Source: Salinactinospora qingdaonensis
GTDB lineage: Bacteria; Actinomycetota; Actinomycetes; Streptosporangiales; Streptosporangiaceae
Assembly: GCF_039539445.1 (NCBI RefSeq)
Contig: NZ_BAABDD010000034.1
Span: 1-47,798 of the forward strand
Direction of reading: 5' to 3'
Length of the DNA: 47,798 bases
Position 1 is the first letter of the stretch; each line of letters begins with the position of its first letter. Positions 39,568 to 47,798 of the stretch are shown in pieces. Below the pieces are notes generated by a model, which had not been told where the DNA came from, made no database searches, and was given only the letters and a program-made list of their open reading frames with translations. The position numbers and the translations under genes are program-made.

Positions 39568-39666
39568 CGGCCTGGCGGGCGCAGCAGCCGCGCGGGAACG
39601 GCTCCTACCGGATGCGCTGGGGCGCGCGGTAAGCGCTCAGCCGCGGCCCTGAGGCGACATCAATAA

Positions 39667-39696
39667 TTGACTTTTCATTCTAGAAATGCCTATCTT
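39667..39696 (+). promoter_or_regulatory. tetR promoter with embedded TTCTAGAA operator
   Basis: TTGACT (39667-39672) and TATCTT (39691-39696) are 18 bases apart, and TTCTAGAA (39678-39685) sits between them, suited to repression by the TetR protein itself. The ATG is only six bases beyond the -10 box, so the transcript is probably leaderless. Confidence 0.65.
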
Positions 39697-39702
39697 GGTC
39701 CT

Positions 39703-40284
39703 ATGGCCAGGACCAAGGAATTCGACCCCGACACAGCGCTACTGGCGGCCCTGGAGGTGTTCTGGGAGCGGGGGTTCGAGGCGACCTCGATGTCCGATCT
39801 CGTGGAGCGTTTAGGGGTGGCCCGGGCCAGCATCTACGCCACCTTCGGCGACAAGCACGAGCTCTACCTCAAGGCTCTGGACCGCTACGGCGAGTCGATC
39901 GTCCCTGAGCTGCTAGGGCGCCTCTCCCAGCCAGGGCCGGCCCTTCCCTTGGTGCGTGCCGTGATTCAGGACTACGTCGACCAGGCGGCCGACCCCACCG
40001 ATTGTCGGGGCTGCTTCGTCGTCAATACCGCCGTCGAGCTCGCCCCCCACGACCCCGACGCCGCCCGCCGGGTGGCGTCCAGTTGGACCCTGTTGGAGAC
40101 CGCTCTGACCTCGGCGCTGTTGCGGGCCCAAGCGCAGGGTGAGTTGGGTCGGGAGCGGGACGCTCGTGGGTTGGCCCGTCTCATCCTGGTCCTGATCCAG
40201 GGGATTCAGGTGATGGGCAAGGCCACCGACGAGCCCGCGCGCCTGCGCGACGCCGCCGCGCAGGCTTTGGCCCTGCTCGACTGA
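39703..40284 (+). CDS. TetR-family transcriptional regulator
   Basis: The 193-residue protein has an N-terminal HTH, ALEVFWERGFEATSMSDLVE followed by RLGVARASIYATFGDKHELY. The C-terminal helical ligand domain has the DCRGCFVVNTAVELAPHDPD patch common in this TetR branch (TetR_C), with two cysteines in CRGC. It probably represses itself and the MFS/SDR genes through TTCTAGAA sites, since this palindrome lies before both transcription units. The ATG at 39703 begins MARTKEFDPD, the usual start for this group; an in-frame start at 39667 falls inside the promoter and is not used. Confidence 0.93.
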   Translation: MARTKEFDPDTALLAALEVFWERGFEATSMSDLVERLGVARASIYATFGDKHELYLKALDRYGESIVPELLGRLSQPGPALPLVRAVIQDYVDQAADPTDCRGCFVVNTAVELAPHDPDAARRVASSWTLLETALTSALLRAQAQGELGRERDARGLARLILVLIQGIQVMGKATDEPARLRDAAAQALALLD

Positions 40285-40345
40285 GCGCGTTCTTTCCCTC
40301 CGGTGTCGCCGGCGACGGGAGGACATATATGCTCAATAAAGACCA

Positions 40346-40361
40346 ACCGTTCTAGAATGGT
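40346..40361. promoter_or_regulatory. TetR operator before the MFS gene
   Basis: ACCGTTCTAGAATGGT is a near-perfect 16-base palindrome sharing TTCTAGAA with the tetR promoter. It lies 19 bases before the MFS start codon, and TAGAAT inside it could serve as the -10 box. Confidence 0.7.
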
Positions 40362-40379
40362 TTTGACGGGAAGCCTCCT

Positions 40380-41852
40380 ATGGCCGCCACCCAGCCCGCC
40401 CCATCAGCCGATACCGCCGGGACACCGGCTTCCCCGAGAGCCAGGGGCGCCTTCCTGCTTCTCGGCGCCCTCCAAGTCACGCTCATCTTCACGATCACCC
40501 TGATCTCGGTCCCCCTGCCCCAGATCGGCCGGGAACTCCACCTCAGCACCAGCGAGCTGGTCCTCACCAGCACCGCTTACGGCCTCGCCTTCAGTGGGCT
40601 GCTGCTGTTCGGAGGCCGCCTCACCGACCGCTTCGAGGGACGCGGGTTGCTCTTAGGCGGCTTGACCGTCTTCGCGGTGGCCGCCATAGCCGCGGCGCTG
40701 GCGCCCGGGCTGTTCTCGCTGGTCGCGGCGCGGTTCCTCCAGGGAGCTTCGGCCGCGGTCATCGCGCCCGCCGCCTTGGCGGTCCTGCGCGCCCTCCTTG
40801 CGGGGCAGGCCACGCAGGACACAGCGATGGCGCTCTGGGGCGGGTTATCGATCGCCGGCGCGATGGCCGGCACCGTGGTGTCGGGGGTCGTCGTCACGTG
40901 GCTGTCGTGGCGCTGGATGTTCGCTGTACCGCTGCTCGTGGCGCTACTCGGCCTGGCCTTGGCGCGGCCACTACTGCCACGCGCGGTCCCGACGAGCCGC
41001 CCCACCCTCGACCTGCCGGGAGCGGCGCTGGCCACGGCCGGTATCACCCTGTCCAGCTACGGCCTGGTGATGAGCGGCGAGACCACGTGGACGTCGGCGC
41101 CGGTCCTTCTGCCCCTCCTCGCCGGCGTGGCGCTGCTTGGGGGCTTCGTGGCGGTGGAGAGGGGCCGTAGCCACCCGCTGCTGCCGCTGTCCTTCCTCGC
41201 CGTGCCCCGGCGCGCCCTCGCCCTCCTGGTGATCGCGCTGGCCTCCTCCGGAGCCGCCCTGGTGACCCTGCTCGTCGTGCTGTACCTGCAAGGAGTCCAC
41301 GGCTGGTCGCCTTTGCTCACCTCCGTGGCGTTCCTGCCTTACGCAGCCACGATCGTCACCGCCGGTTGGGTCGCGCCGCGCGCCGTCGAGCGGTTCGGTC
41401 CCGTCGCCGTGGTGGGCCTCGGGCTCGCCGGCGCTGCCCTAGGCACGTTCCTGCTGGCGGGGCTGCCGCCCACCACCGGCTTTGTGCCCCTGCTGGGGAC
41501 TGGGCTCGTCGCGCTGCCCCTGGGGTTGTCGCTGTGCTTCTCCGGGGCGGCCGTACTGGTCATGGAGTGGGTGCCCGCCCAACACACGGGGTTGGCGGGG
41601 GGCTTGATGAACACCGCCATGGAGATCGGGCCGGCCTCCGGGCTGGCCCTGCTGACCGCGGTCGCCTCCGCGCGCACCGCGCACCTCGCCGAAACCGGCG
41701 TTTCCCAAGCCACGGCGATCACCGGAGGTCACTCCTGGGCCTTCGCCGCAGCCGGTAGCGCTTTCGCGCTGCTGGCCGTGTCGGTCGCCGTCATTGCCCG
41801 CAGGGGCCCAGGAGAGCACGAGAATCACACATCCAGAGGAGATACCCCATGA
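40380..41852 (+). CDS. MFS drug exporter, DHA2 (14-helix) type
   Basis: The 490-residue membrane protein has 14 hydrophobic helices expected for the EmrB/QacA group. Recognisable segments are PLPQIGRELHLSTSELVLTS, the loop GGRLTDRFEGRGLLLGG (motif A), RFLQGASAAVIAPAALAVLR and GLSIAGAMAGTVVSGVVVTW (motif C-like). It likely expels a hydrophobic toxic compound using the proton gradient. It is controlled by the upstream TetR product (operator at 40346-40361). The stop overlaps the start of the SDR gene (ATGA), indicating one operon. Confidence 0.93.
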   Translation: MAATQPAPSADTAGTPASPRARGAFLLLGALQVTLIFTITLISVPLPQIGRELHLSTSELVLTSTAYGLAFSGLLLFGGRLTDRFEGRGLLLGGLTVFAVAAIAAALAPGLFSLVAARFLQGASAAVIAPAALAVLRALLAGQATQDTAMALWGGLSIAGAMAGTVVSGVVVTWLSWRWMFAVPLLVALLGLALARPLLPRAVPTSRPTLDLPGAALATAGITLSSYGLVMSGETTWTSAPVLLPLLAGVALLGGFVAVERGRSHPLLPLSFLAVPRRALALLVIALASSGAALVTLLVVLYLQGVHGWSPLLTSVAFLPYAATIVTAGWVAPRAVERFGPVAVVGLGLAGAALGTFLLAGLPPTTGFVPLLGTGLVALPLGLSLCFSGAAVLVMEWVPAQHTGLAGGLMNTAMEIGPASGLALLTAVASARTAHLAETGVSQATAITGGHSWAFAAAGSAFALLAVSVAVIARRGPGEHENHTSRGDTP

Positions 41853-42610
41853 ATAGGCGTTTCACCGACATGGTCGCCCTGGTCACCGGCAGTGGCAGCG
41901 GCATCGGCCGACATGTGGCCCTGGCGTTGGCGCGCGAGGGCGCCGCCGTCGTGGTGGCCGGCCGCAGGCATGACCGGGTCGCGGAAACCGTGGCGATGAT
42001 CGAGAAAGAAGGCGGCGATGCGCTGGCCATCGCCACTGATGTGACGGATTCGGCGTCGGTGGCGGCTATGGTGGCGCGGACGGTCGAGCACTACGGTGGG
42101 CTGCATGTCGCGGTCAACAACGCCGGCGTGCTCACCGCGACCGGTCCGGTCGGCGATGTGGACCCCGGCGAGTGGGAGACCATGCTCGCCACCAACCTCA
42201 CCGGAATGCTGCTGTCGCTCCAGCATGAGATCGCTCACATGCGGAGCAACGGCGGCGGCACCATCGTCAACATCGCTTCCAACGTCGGAGCCAGCACCAC
42301 CGTCCCCGGGATCGGGGCCTATGGTGCGACCAAAGCCGCCGTCAGCGCGTTGACCCGCGCCGCCGCGCTCGACCACATCAGGGAGGGCGTCAGGATCAAC
42401 GCGGTCAGCCCCGGCGTTTCCGACACCCCCATGTCGCTGCTTCCCGGCGAGACCGACGCCGACCGTGCGCAACGACTGCGAGAGCAGTCCCCGATCGGCC
42501 GTGTCGGCTCCCTCGACGAGATCGCCGCCGGCGTCCTGTACCTGGCTTCTGCCGAGTCCGGGTACGCGGTGGGCACCGATCTGCTCCTCGACGGAGGCGC
42601 CGCCGCCTAG
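41849..42610 (+). CDS. Short-chain dehydrogenase/reductase (SDR)
   Basis: The 253-residue classical SDR has the cofactor motif TGSGSGIGRHVALALAREGA, DVTDSASVAAMV for the adenine pocket, NNAGVLTATG, catalytic Ser in IVNIASNVGAS and the Tyr/Lys pair in YGATKAAVSALTRAAALDHI. It ends with the usual YAVGTDLLLDGG. VVVAGRRHDR places Arg after the second strand, which suggests NADP preference. It oxidises or reduces an alcohol/carbonyl substrate not identifiable here, perhaps the compound handled by the exporter in the same operon. The ATG follows GAGGAGATACCCC. Confidence 0.95.
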   Translation: MNRRFTDMVALVTGSGSGIGRHVALALAREGAAVVVAGRRHDRVAETVAMIEKEGGDALAIATDVTDSASVAAMVARTVEHYGGLHVAVNNAGVLTATGPVGDVDPGEWETMLATNLTGMLLSLQHEIAHMRSNGGGTIVNIASNVGASTTVPGIGAYGATKAAVSALTRAAALDHIREGVRINAVSPGVSDTPMSLLPGETDADRAQRLREQSPIGRVGSLDEIAAGVLYLASAESGYAVGTDLLLDGGAAA

Positions 42611-42811
42611 CGCCGGCCCAGCGGGTGAGGGGATGGGGCGCGATTGCGAGGAGAGCGTCCCGCCCCCTCACCCGGGGAGACTCCCTTGGGGGTCGGGAGA
42701 TATGCTCCCGCGCCGGGAGGCCCGGCGTGAACGTGGTCAGGGGCGGGTTTCAGGGCAGAGCCAGGGGCCTTCCCTATGGGAGTTGGCGCCGATCTGGGGC
42801 AGTGTGGGGGT

Positions 42812-43075
42812 ATGAGCGATTACTTCGGTAAGAAAGAGCTGCGGCGTAGTAGCGAGCGGCGGGTGCTGGCCGGTGTCTGCGGCGGCCTCGGGGATTTCCT
42901 CGGCATCGATCCCAACTTCGTACGGTTGGCTTTTGCCGTGATCACGCTGTTCATGGTGGGTGGAGGCGTGTTCCTCTACGTCCTCGCCTGGCTGATCATG
43001 CCCGAGGAGGGCGCTGAGGGCTCGGTGCTGGAGCACATCATCCGCAACTTCCAAGGCAAGCGTTCCGACTACTGA
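42812..43075 (+). CDS. PspC domain protein
   Basis: The 87-residue protein begins SDYFGKKELRRSSERRVLAG and continues VCGGLGDFLGIDPNFVRLAF, the PspC signature, followed by one long hydrophobic helix (AVITLFMVGGGVFLYVLAWL) and IMPEE. PspC proteins sit in the membrane and take part in envelope-stress responses. The ATG at 42812 is chosen by family form; an in-frame codon at 42776 adds 12 residues. It stands alone. Confidence 0.93.
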   Translation: MSDYFGKKELRRSSERRVLAGVCGGLGDFLGIDPNFVRLAFAVITLFMVGGGVFLYVLAWLIMPEEGAEGSVLEHIIRNFQGKRSDY

Positions 43076-43097
43076 GAGTTGTGGCGAGAGAGCCCGG

Positions 43098-44513
43098 TCA
43101 TGGTGCGCCTTCCGAGGCGTACATCAGCTCGATGGTCCCGTGGTAGAGCCGTGACCAGGGCAGGGTCAGCGCCACGGCACCGAGGGTGCCGCACAGAGCG
43201 GCGATCGTGATCACGATGTTGAGGCTGACGACCTCGGCGAGGAGGCCGGCGAGTACGATCCCGACCCCTTGGGCGGCTTGCAGCCCCGCGGCGACCAGCC
43301 CAAAGGCCAGCCCACGGCCATCGGGGGGCACGCACAGCACAAAGGTGGCGTTGGCGACGAACTGGTACGAGGCGCAGGCGCCGGAAACCACGAGCAGCGC
43401 CACCATCACCCACAGCGGTGGCTGTGCCAGCCACCCTAGGAGGGGCAGTGAGGCCGCGATCGCCAGCGGGCCGATCAGGCGCATCCGCGGGGCGGGGCTG
43501 ATCAAGCGCGTCAGCACGAACCCGCCCAGCACCGCGCCCATCGCAGGGCCGGCCATGATCAGGCCGGCCGCCGCCGCGCCGCGGTCGAGTTGGGCGGCCA
43601 GCGGGTTGGCCAGCCCGTAGGGGACCATGTAGAAGCCGGCTAGCCAGGCGAACAGGCCGAGGGTGCGCAGGCGCGGATCGCCGAAGACCAGGCGGGCCCC
43701 GCCAGCGGTGACTTCCCACAGCCGCAGCCGGCCCGACCCCTCCGAGGTCGACTCCTGGATGGGGGCGGGGCGGGCGCGCACCCCTACGAAGATGATGATC
43801 GCGGAGGCCACGTAGGTCAGCGCGTTGCACAGCACTGTGGTGTGGGCGTCGAGCAGGGTGACGATGGCCCCGCCCACCACGAGCCCGACCAGGGTTCCGA
43901 CGTGCGAGGTCAGGTTGATGATGGCCGAGCCCGCAACGTAGCGCTCACCCTGGACGATTTCCGACATCAGCGCCGCCCGTGCCGCGCTGAAGGGGACCAT
44001 GGGCAGGATCGAGCAGAACAGCAGTATCCAGGTGAGCCACAGCGGTAGGCCGGGGATACTGATCATCGCCACCAATACCGCGCGCACCACATCGCTGATG
44101 AGGATCACGCGCCGTCGGGGGAACAGGTCGGCCAGGCCCGACAGCAGCGGCCCGCCGATCACGTGAGGTAAAAACGTCAATCCGAGAGTGAACCCGGCGG
44201 CCAGGGCCGATTCGGTCTGTTGGAAGACCAGCACCGAGACGGCGAGGTTCAGCAGGTAGTTTCCGACCATCGACAGGGCGTGGGCGAGCCACAGTGCCCT
44301 GAACTCGCCAACCGCGATCACATCGCGGTAGCCGGTGCGCCAGTCAGATCCGCCGTTCGCGTCCTGCCCGGCCGCTTCCGTGCCTTGGTTTTCCTGGTCG
44401 GTGTAGCCGTTCTGGGGCGTTTCGGGTATTTCCGCTGGTTCGACACTTTCCCGAGGCGGGCCGATATCACGGCTCCCCGTGTGTGGATTCCCCACCCGGT
44501 GGCTCCCTTGCAC
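43098..44513 (-). CDS. MFS transporter (EntS/MFS_3-like)
   Basis: The 471-residue protein has a hydrophilic acidic N-terminal extension of about 60 residues before the first helix, then the MFS_3 pattern: FRALWLAHALSMVGNYLLNL, PHVIGGPLLSGLADLFPRRR (motif A) and MVPFSAARAALMSEIV. About 12 helices are expected. Relatives export siderophores or drugs. The GTG at 44513 gives the longest form; starts further in are equally possible since the extension is not conserved. It is a single gene, convergent with the PspC gene. Confidence 0.87.
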   Translation of the reverse strand: MQGSHRVGNPHTGSRDIGPPRESVEPAEIPETPQNGYTDQENQGTEAAGQDANGGSDWRTGYRDVIAVGEFRALWLAHALSMVGNYLLNLAVSVLVFQQTESALAAGFTLGLTFLPHVIGGPLLSGLADLFPRRRVILISDVVRAVLVAMISIPGLPLWLTWILLFCSILPMVPFSAARAALMSEIVQGERYVAGSAIINLTSHVGTLVGLVVGGAIVTLLDAHTTVLCNALTYVASAIIIFVGVRARPAPIQESTSEGSGRLRLWEVTAGGARLVFGDPRLRTLGLFAWLAGFYMVPYGLANPLAAQLDRGAAAAGLIMAGPAMGAVLGGFVLTRLISPAPRMRLIGPLAIAASLPLLGWLAQPPLWVMVALLVVSGACASYQFVANATFVLCVPPDGRGLAFGLVAAGLQAAQGVGIVLAGLLAEVVSLNIVITIAALCGTLGAVALTLPWSRLYHGTIELMYASEGAP

Positions 44514-44708
44514 CCTATGTGTGACTCTAGGTCGCTACTCGATAACCTACCGTCCCTGATTGGTGTAGTAGTTCGCAAGCTGTTCAGTGCGCCTTGTGTC
44601 TGTTTCGTTGCTATTAGTGCTTCTTCTTGGCTGCTTTCGGCCACCGGAGAGAGTAAAAATCACGGCCCTCAGCGGTTGCGGGAAGCCCGCGCTCGCCCCC
44701 GCTCTCGG

Positions 44709-45053
44709 TTACGCCCAGCCGAGTTCGTGGAGCCGATCGTCATCAATCCCGAAGAAGTGGGCTATTTCGTGCACTACCGTGATTCTTACCTGCTCAACCA
44801 CCTCTTCAGGGGTGTCGCAGATAGCGCAGATGTCGCTGTGGTAAATCGAGATCCGGTCGGGGAGAGCGCCGGCATAGCCTTCGTCTCGCTCGGTGATGGG
44901 GATTCCTTCGTATAACCCCAGCAGCCCGTCTTCGGGGGCCTCGTCCTCGACCGTGATCACCACATTGTCGAGATGGCGCATCAGCTCTTCGGGGATGGTG
45001 TCCAAGGCGTCGGCTACAAGTTCCTCGAAGCGGGAACGGGACAGTTCGACCAC
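44709..45053 (-). CDS. Minimal zincin-like metallopeptidase family protein
   Basis: The 114-residue protein has the zinc motif HEIAHFFGIDDDRLHELGW (HExxH, third ligand His six residues on) at its C-terminus, after FEELVADALDTIPEELMRHL and GLLGLYEGIPITERDEGYAG. This small family is widespread in actinobacteria and is usually annotated as metallopeptidase of unknown substrate. It is cytosolic, with no signal. The start codon at 45053 gives the family-like N-terminus. Its 5' end faces the metallophosphoesterase gene across 93 bases. Confidence 0.93.
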   Translation of the reverse strand: MVELSRSRFEELVADALDTIPEELMRHLDNVVITVEDEAPEDGLLGLYEGIPITERDEGYAGALPDRISIYHSDICAICDTPEEVVEQVRITVVHEIAHFFGIDDDRLHELGWA

Positions 45054-45146
45054 GTCTCGTATTCTGCGTCACGCGGTGGGGCCGCCGCGAGCGGCAGGGG
45101 GCTGGGCAGCGCGAGGTACGACATAGGCCCGGGGGATGATGCAGGA

Positions 45147-46745
45147 GTGTTCTCGCGGTTCACAGCGGCCCTGCGGCCGGCGCGGCTGAGAGAGTTCGCG
45201 GCGCGGATCGCTCGGTTACGGCACGGCCGTACCTGGCGGGTGGCCACAGTGATCGTCGCCACTTTGCTTGGTGGCTGGTTCGGGATGTCGCTGGGGGCAC
45301 ACGTCCTCACCCCGATCGGTCCCGCCGACGTCATCTTGCGGGTGACACCGGCCTGGCACGGCGAAACGGTCGTCAGCGTGGCGCCGTTGGGCAAACTGGG
45401 GTTTGAAACCCACGATGCCCCGCTGCGTTTCGATGTGGAGATCTCCGAGATCCGCCTGGCGGCGGCCCAAGAGTTGTTCGAGAACCCGGACGCCATCAAC
45501 CGGCTCGCCGAGACCATCGGCTCCGATCTGCGCCAAGGCGTCATCGAGCTTTTCGTGCGCGCCGTGACCTCGGCGGTGGGCGGGGCGGGGCTGACGGCCC
45601 TGGTGCTCTTCCGAGACTGGCGGCGGGTGGGCTGGAGCGCCTTGACGGCGCTGCTGACGCTCGCGGCGGCCGGGGGGCTCACTTATGGCACGTTCAGCCC
45701 CAGCGCCGTCTCAGAGCCGCGTTACACGGGGCTGCTCGCCGGCGCTCCGCAAGTGGTCGGTAGCGCCGAGAGCGTCATCAACAGGTTCTCCGAGTACAGC
45801 GAACAACTGGCGAGCCTCGTCAGCAACGTGTCCCGGCTCTACGAGGTGACGTCTGCGCTCCCGGTGTACGAAAACGACGAATCCACGATCCGGGTGCTGC
45901 ACGTCTCCGATATCCACCTGAACCCGGCGGCCTGGAACGTGATCACCTCGCTTAAGGACCAGTTCCAGGTGGACTTCATCATCGACTCCGGAGACATCTC
46001 CGACCGCGGTAGCGCTGCCGAGGACGTGTTCATGGACGACATTTCCCAGTTGGGTGTGCCCTATGTGTGGGTGCGCGGCAACCACGACTCCATGGGCACC
46101 CAACGCGCCGTCGAGGCCCAGGAGAACGCGATCGTTTTGGACGACGAGATCACCGAGGTCGGTGGGCTACGCATCTACGGCGCCGGCGACCCCCGGTTCA
46201 CGCCGGACAAGGCCAGGGACAACCCCACCCAGGAGGAGGTGGCGGCCATCGGTGCGCAGCAGGCCGCTTCGGTCGCCGACGCCGAGCCCCCCGTGGACGT
46301 GACGGTCATGCACGACCCGTTGCAGGCTCGGGCGTTCAACGGTGAGGTTCCTCTCGTCTTGGCCGGCCACGGGCACAACCGCTGGACTGAATTGCGCGAC
46401 ACCGGAACCCGCTACTTCGTGCAGGGCTCGACCGGAGGGGCCGGTCTGCGGGGGCTTAACAGAGGCTCCGACCAGCCCACTCCTTACGAAGCCTCCGTGC
46501 TCTACTTCGATGCCGAGACCAAACGGCTCCAGGCGTGGGACGACGTGACCCTTGGCGGGCTCGGGCTGACATCGGCGCGGATCGACCGCCAGGTCGAGGA
46601 AGATCCCGACCGGCCGATCACCCCACCGTCGCAGTCGCCCACCCCACCGGCGTCGGGCTCGCCTTCCGCGACCTCGGCTTCCCCTTCGCCCAGCCGTTCG
46701 CCGAGCGGTTCAGTGAGCGGTTCGCCCAGTGCATCGCCCCAGTAG
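45147..46745 (+). CDS. Membrane-anchored metallophosphoesterase
   Basis: The 532-residue protein has an N-terminal membrane helix (VATVIVATLLGGWFGMSLGA) and a second hydrophobic region (ALTALLTLAAAGGLTYG). A calcineurin-like phosphoesterase domain follows with all metal motifs: HVSDIHLNP, DSGDISDRG, VRGNHDS, VMHDPLQ and LAGHGHN. A low-complexity Ser/Pro tail follows. The catalytic domain probably faces outward, since it follows the helices and carries a secreted-type tail; the substrate is unknown. The GTG at 45147 with GCAGGA upstream is preferred; in-frame sequence upstream to 44973 overlaps the divergent metallopeptidase gene and is not conserved. Confidence 0.9.
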   Translation: MFSRFTAALRPARLREFAARIARLRHGRTWRVATVIVATLLGGWFGMSLGAHVLTPIGPADVILRVTPAWHGETVVSVAPLGKLGFETHDAPLRFDVEISEIRLAAAQELFENPDAINRLAETIGSDLRQGVIELFVRAVTSAVGGAGLTALVLFRDWRRVGWSALTALLTLAAAGGLTYGTFSPSAVSEPRYTGLLAGAPQVVGSAESVINRFSEYSEQLASLVSNVSRLYEVTSALPVYENDESTIRVLHVSDIHLNPAAWNVITSLKDQFQVDFIIDSGDISDRGSAAEDVFMDDISQLGVPYVWVRGNHDSMGTQRAVEAQENAIVLDDEITEVGGLRIYGAGDPRFTPDKARDNPTQEEVAAIGAQQAASVADAEPPVDVTVMHDPLQARAFNGEVPLVLAGHGHNRWTELRDTGTRYFVQGSTGGAGLRGLNRGSDQPTPYEASVLYFDAETKRLQAWDDVTLGGLGLTSARIDRQVEEDPDRPITPPSQSPTPPASGSPSATSASPSPSRSPSGSVSGSPSASPQ

Positions 46746-46876
46746 CCGTCGCGATGCCCTCGAAGCGTGGCCGGGCCGCGAAACCACTTTGGCACTCGGG
46801 TGCCATCTGCTCTATGCTTTAACCCGTGCCCGACGGCAGGCGAAGGCGGGATCAAGGCGACTCGTTCGTCGTCGAG

Positions 46877-46949
46877 GCCCCCATCGTCTAGTGGCCTAGG
46901 ACGCCGCCCTTTCAAGGCGGTAACGCGGGTTCGAATCCCGTTGGGGGTA
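46877..46949 (+). tRNA. tRNA-Glu (anticodon TTC)
   Basis: The gene starts GCCCCCATCGTCTAGTGGCC. It has anticodon stem CCGCC/GGCGG around CTTTCAA (anticodon TTC), T arm GCGGGTTCGAATCCCGT and acceptor 3' half GGGGGT plus discriminator A. CCA is not encoded. It is first of three tRNAs in the usual actinobacterial order Glu-Asp-Phe. Confidence 0.97.
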
Positions 46950-47055
46950 CAGGCTCAGTCCGAAGCACTGTCGAAGGTCTGGCAGAATAGAGGACGTGAG
47001 CGCGGGCGCGAAATACCGGGTAAAATCGGTACAGAGCGCAAGCAAAACAAAATAA

Positions 47056-47130
47056 GGTCCTGTGGAGCAGTTTGGAGTGCTCGCCACCCTGTCAAGGTGG
47101 AGGCCGCGGGTTCAAATCCCGTCAGGACCG
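47056..47130 (+). tRNA. tRNA-Asp (anticodon GTC)
   Basis: The acceptor stem GGTCCTG pairs with CAGGACC. The anticodon loop CTGTCAA (GTC) lies between CCACC and GGTGG, and the T arm is GCGGGTTCAAATCCCGT. The discriminator is G, as expected for tRNA-Asp. Confidence 0.97.
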
Positions 47131-47156
47131 CTCACCGCACCTCACAAGGTGACCGG

Positions 47157-47230
47157 GGCCAGGTAGCTCAGTTGGTACGAGCGTCCGCCTGAAAAGCGGA
47201 AGGTCGGCGGTTCGACCCCGCCCCTGGCCA
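47157..47230 (+). tRNA. tRNA-Phe (anticodon GAA)
   Basis: The acceptor stem GGCCAGG pairs with CCTGGCC. The anticodon loop CTGAAAA (GAA) lies between TCCGC and GCGGA, and the T arm contains GGTTCGACCCC. Discriminator A is followed by the terminator at 47248. Confidence 0.97.
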
Positions 47231-47247
47231 CCCACGAAGACCAGAAG

Positions 47248-47290
47248 AAACACCCCGCGGCCCGATACCGAAGGCTATGGGGTGTTTTTC
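47248..47290 (+). terminator. Rho-independent terminator of the tRNA cluster
   Basis: AAACACCCC and GGGGTGTTT form a nine-base-pair stem around a 22-base loop with internal pairing, followed by TTC TTT. It lies 17 bases after tRNA-Phe. Confidence 0.85.
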
Positions 47291-47572
47291 TTTGTCGATT
47301 GCCCTTAGGCAATGGTCAAGGCCAATACACGGCCACGGGTGGGGCCTGACTCCGAAATGAGTGTTGCGGCGCTTCTGCGATTCGCTTCACAGCGCGCTTT
47401 TATCGGTTACCGCGATGGCGGCTGGTGTCGACGATCCGCCCTTTAGCCGAGATCTCCTTCCGGTCTGCCACATCGAAGAAGTCCACCTGGTGGAGGCCAG
47501 GAGCGCCCCGCGCTCTGTCGGGAGGCGAAGTGGGGCTTCTTCCTAGACGGTGGAAGGCTCTGGGCCATGTAA
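47291..47572. other. Gap without supported gene
   Basis: This is non-coding space between the tRNA terminator and a terminator serving the gene at the right edge. A short open frame at 47361 has no ribosome-binding site and no domain. Confidence 0.5.
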
Positions 47573-47605
47573 AAGCGCCCGAAGTCGCTGTGACTTCGGG
47601 CGCTT
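47573..47605 (-). terminator. Rho-independent terminator of the right-edge gene
   Basis: A perfect 14-base-pair stem AAGCGCCCGAAGTC / GACTTCGGGCGCTT encloses a five-base loop. On the minus strand it is followed by TTA, giving a short U-tract with the stem end. It lies 65 bases beyond the stop at 47670. Confidence 0.8.
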
Positions 47606-47669
47606 CGTGCTCGGTGGCCAGGGCCGACCTCAAGGGCATGCCCCGGAGTGCTCTCCTAGCCGGTGGAGA

Positions 47670-47798
47670 TCAGATGTTTCCGGGGCCGGCGTTGTTGGTG
47701 ACGATGCTGGGGATGTTGTTGGGGTTGTCGGTGGTGTAGGAGTAGGGGATCGGGTTGACGTTGCCGGAGGTTTCGGGACTTCCGGAGTTGTCGTAGAC
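47670..47798 (-). CDS. C-terminal fragment of an unidentified protein (runs off right edge)
   Basis: The last 42 codons are visible and end ...TNNAGPGNI before TGA at 47670-47672. The stretch is rich in Asn, Pro, Ser and Thr (SGNVNPIPYSYTTDNPNNIP), as in secreted or surface proteins. I recognise no domain in so short a piece. A strong terminator at 47573-47605 in the right orientation supports this being a real gene end. Confidence 0.6.
   Translation of the reverse strand, partial: VYDNSGSPETSGNVNPIPYSYTTDNPNNIPSIVTNNAGPGNI

Noticed and set aside
42705..42719. CTCCCG-CGC-CGGGAG hairpin as terminator of the SDR operon
   Set aside because: The stem is only six pairs, it lies far from the stop and has no U-tract; such chance stems are frequent in this composition.

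Overview
The window is high-G+C actinomycete chromosome, most likely Nocardiopsaceae or a close relative (low confidence on genus). Support for this: GTG starts, a conservon-type roadblock/DUF742 pair, MalFG-type importers without their own ATPase, XRE/TPR regulators and FxLD lanthipeptide genes. No cas gene was found.

Bases 1-25 kb are an accessory island. A roadblock/DUF742 pair (minus strand, running off the left edge) is followed by three modules. Each module carries a paralogous regulator with an N-terminal four-cysteine motif (CRNCGR...CxC...FW), an XRE helix-turn-helix and a long TPR-like sensor region (1044-2378, 3750-5186, 21389-22858). Three CRISPR arrays in the same orientation, each behind a closely similar leader, separate the modules: array 1 (3 repeats), array 2 (20 repeats) and array 3 (4 repeats plus a degenerate one). 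Between arrays 1 and 2 lie an APH-type phosphotransferase with its regulator, and an FxLD-type class I lanthipeptide cluster: PCMT-like methyltransferase, 48-residue precursor, hairpin, LanB, LanC, stand-alone SpaB_C protein and an unknown TPR-like protein. Between arrays 2 and 3 lies a tightly packed run that looks like nucleoside/deoxynucleotide metabolism: MJ_1487-like radical SAM protein, Asp/Glu-racemase-like protein, HhH-GPD-like protein, PfkB kinase, nucleoside 2-deoxyribosyltransferase, P-loop nucleotide kinase and MazG-like protein. It is followed by the third regulator, a PIG-L deacetylase and a decayed HAD pseudogene. I do not recognise this run as a described system; it is the best candidate here for something new.

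Bases 25-30 kb hold a remnant of a conjugation/type IV secretion locus (sigma-like HTH protein, VirB2-like pilin, VirB6/TrbL-like membrane protein) that stops at a tRNA-Lys. A broken copy of the 5' half of that tRNA lies 1.2 kb further on, beyond a small lipoprotein gene.

Bases 30.5-39.6 kb are a beta-galactan utilisation operon on the minus strand (two permeases, binding protein, GH42 beta-galactosidase, secreted GH30 endo-galactanase) with a divergent LacI repressor. Its control region contains two diverged copies of promoter, perfect palindromic operator and start codon. Bases 39.6-47.8 kb are ordinary chromosome: a TetR/MFS/SDR unit with TTCTAGAA operators and a probably leaderless tetR, a PspC protein, an MFS exporter, a minimal metallopeptidase, a membrane metallophosphoesterase, a tRNA-Glu/Asp/Phe cluster with terminator, and the C-terminal end of an unidentified minus-strand gene.
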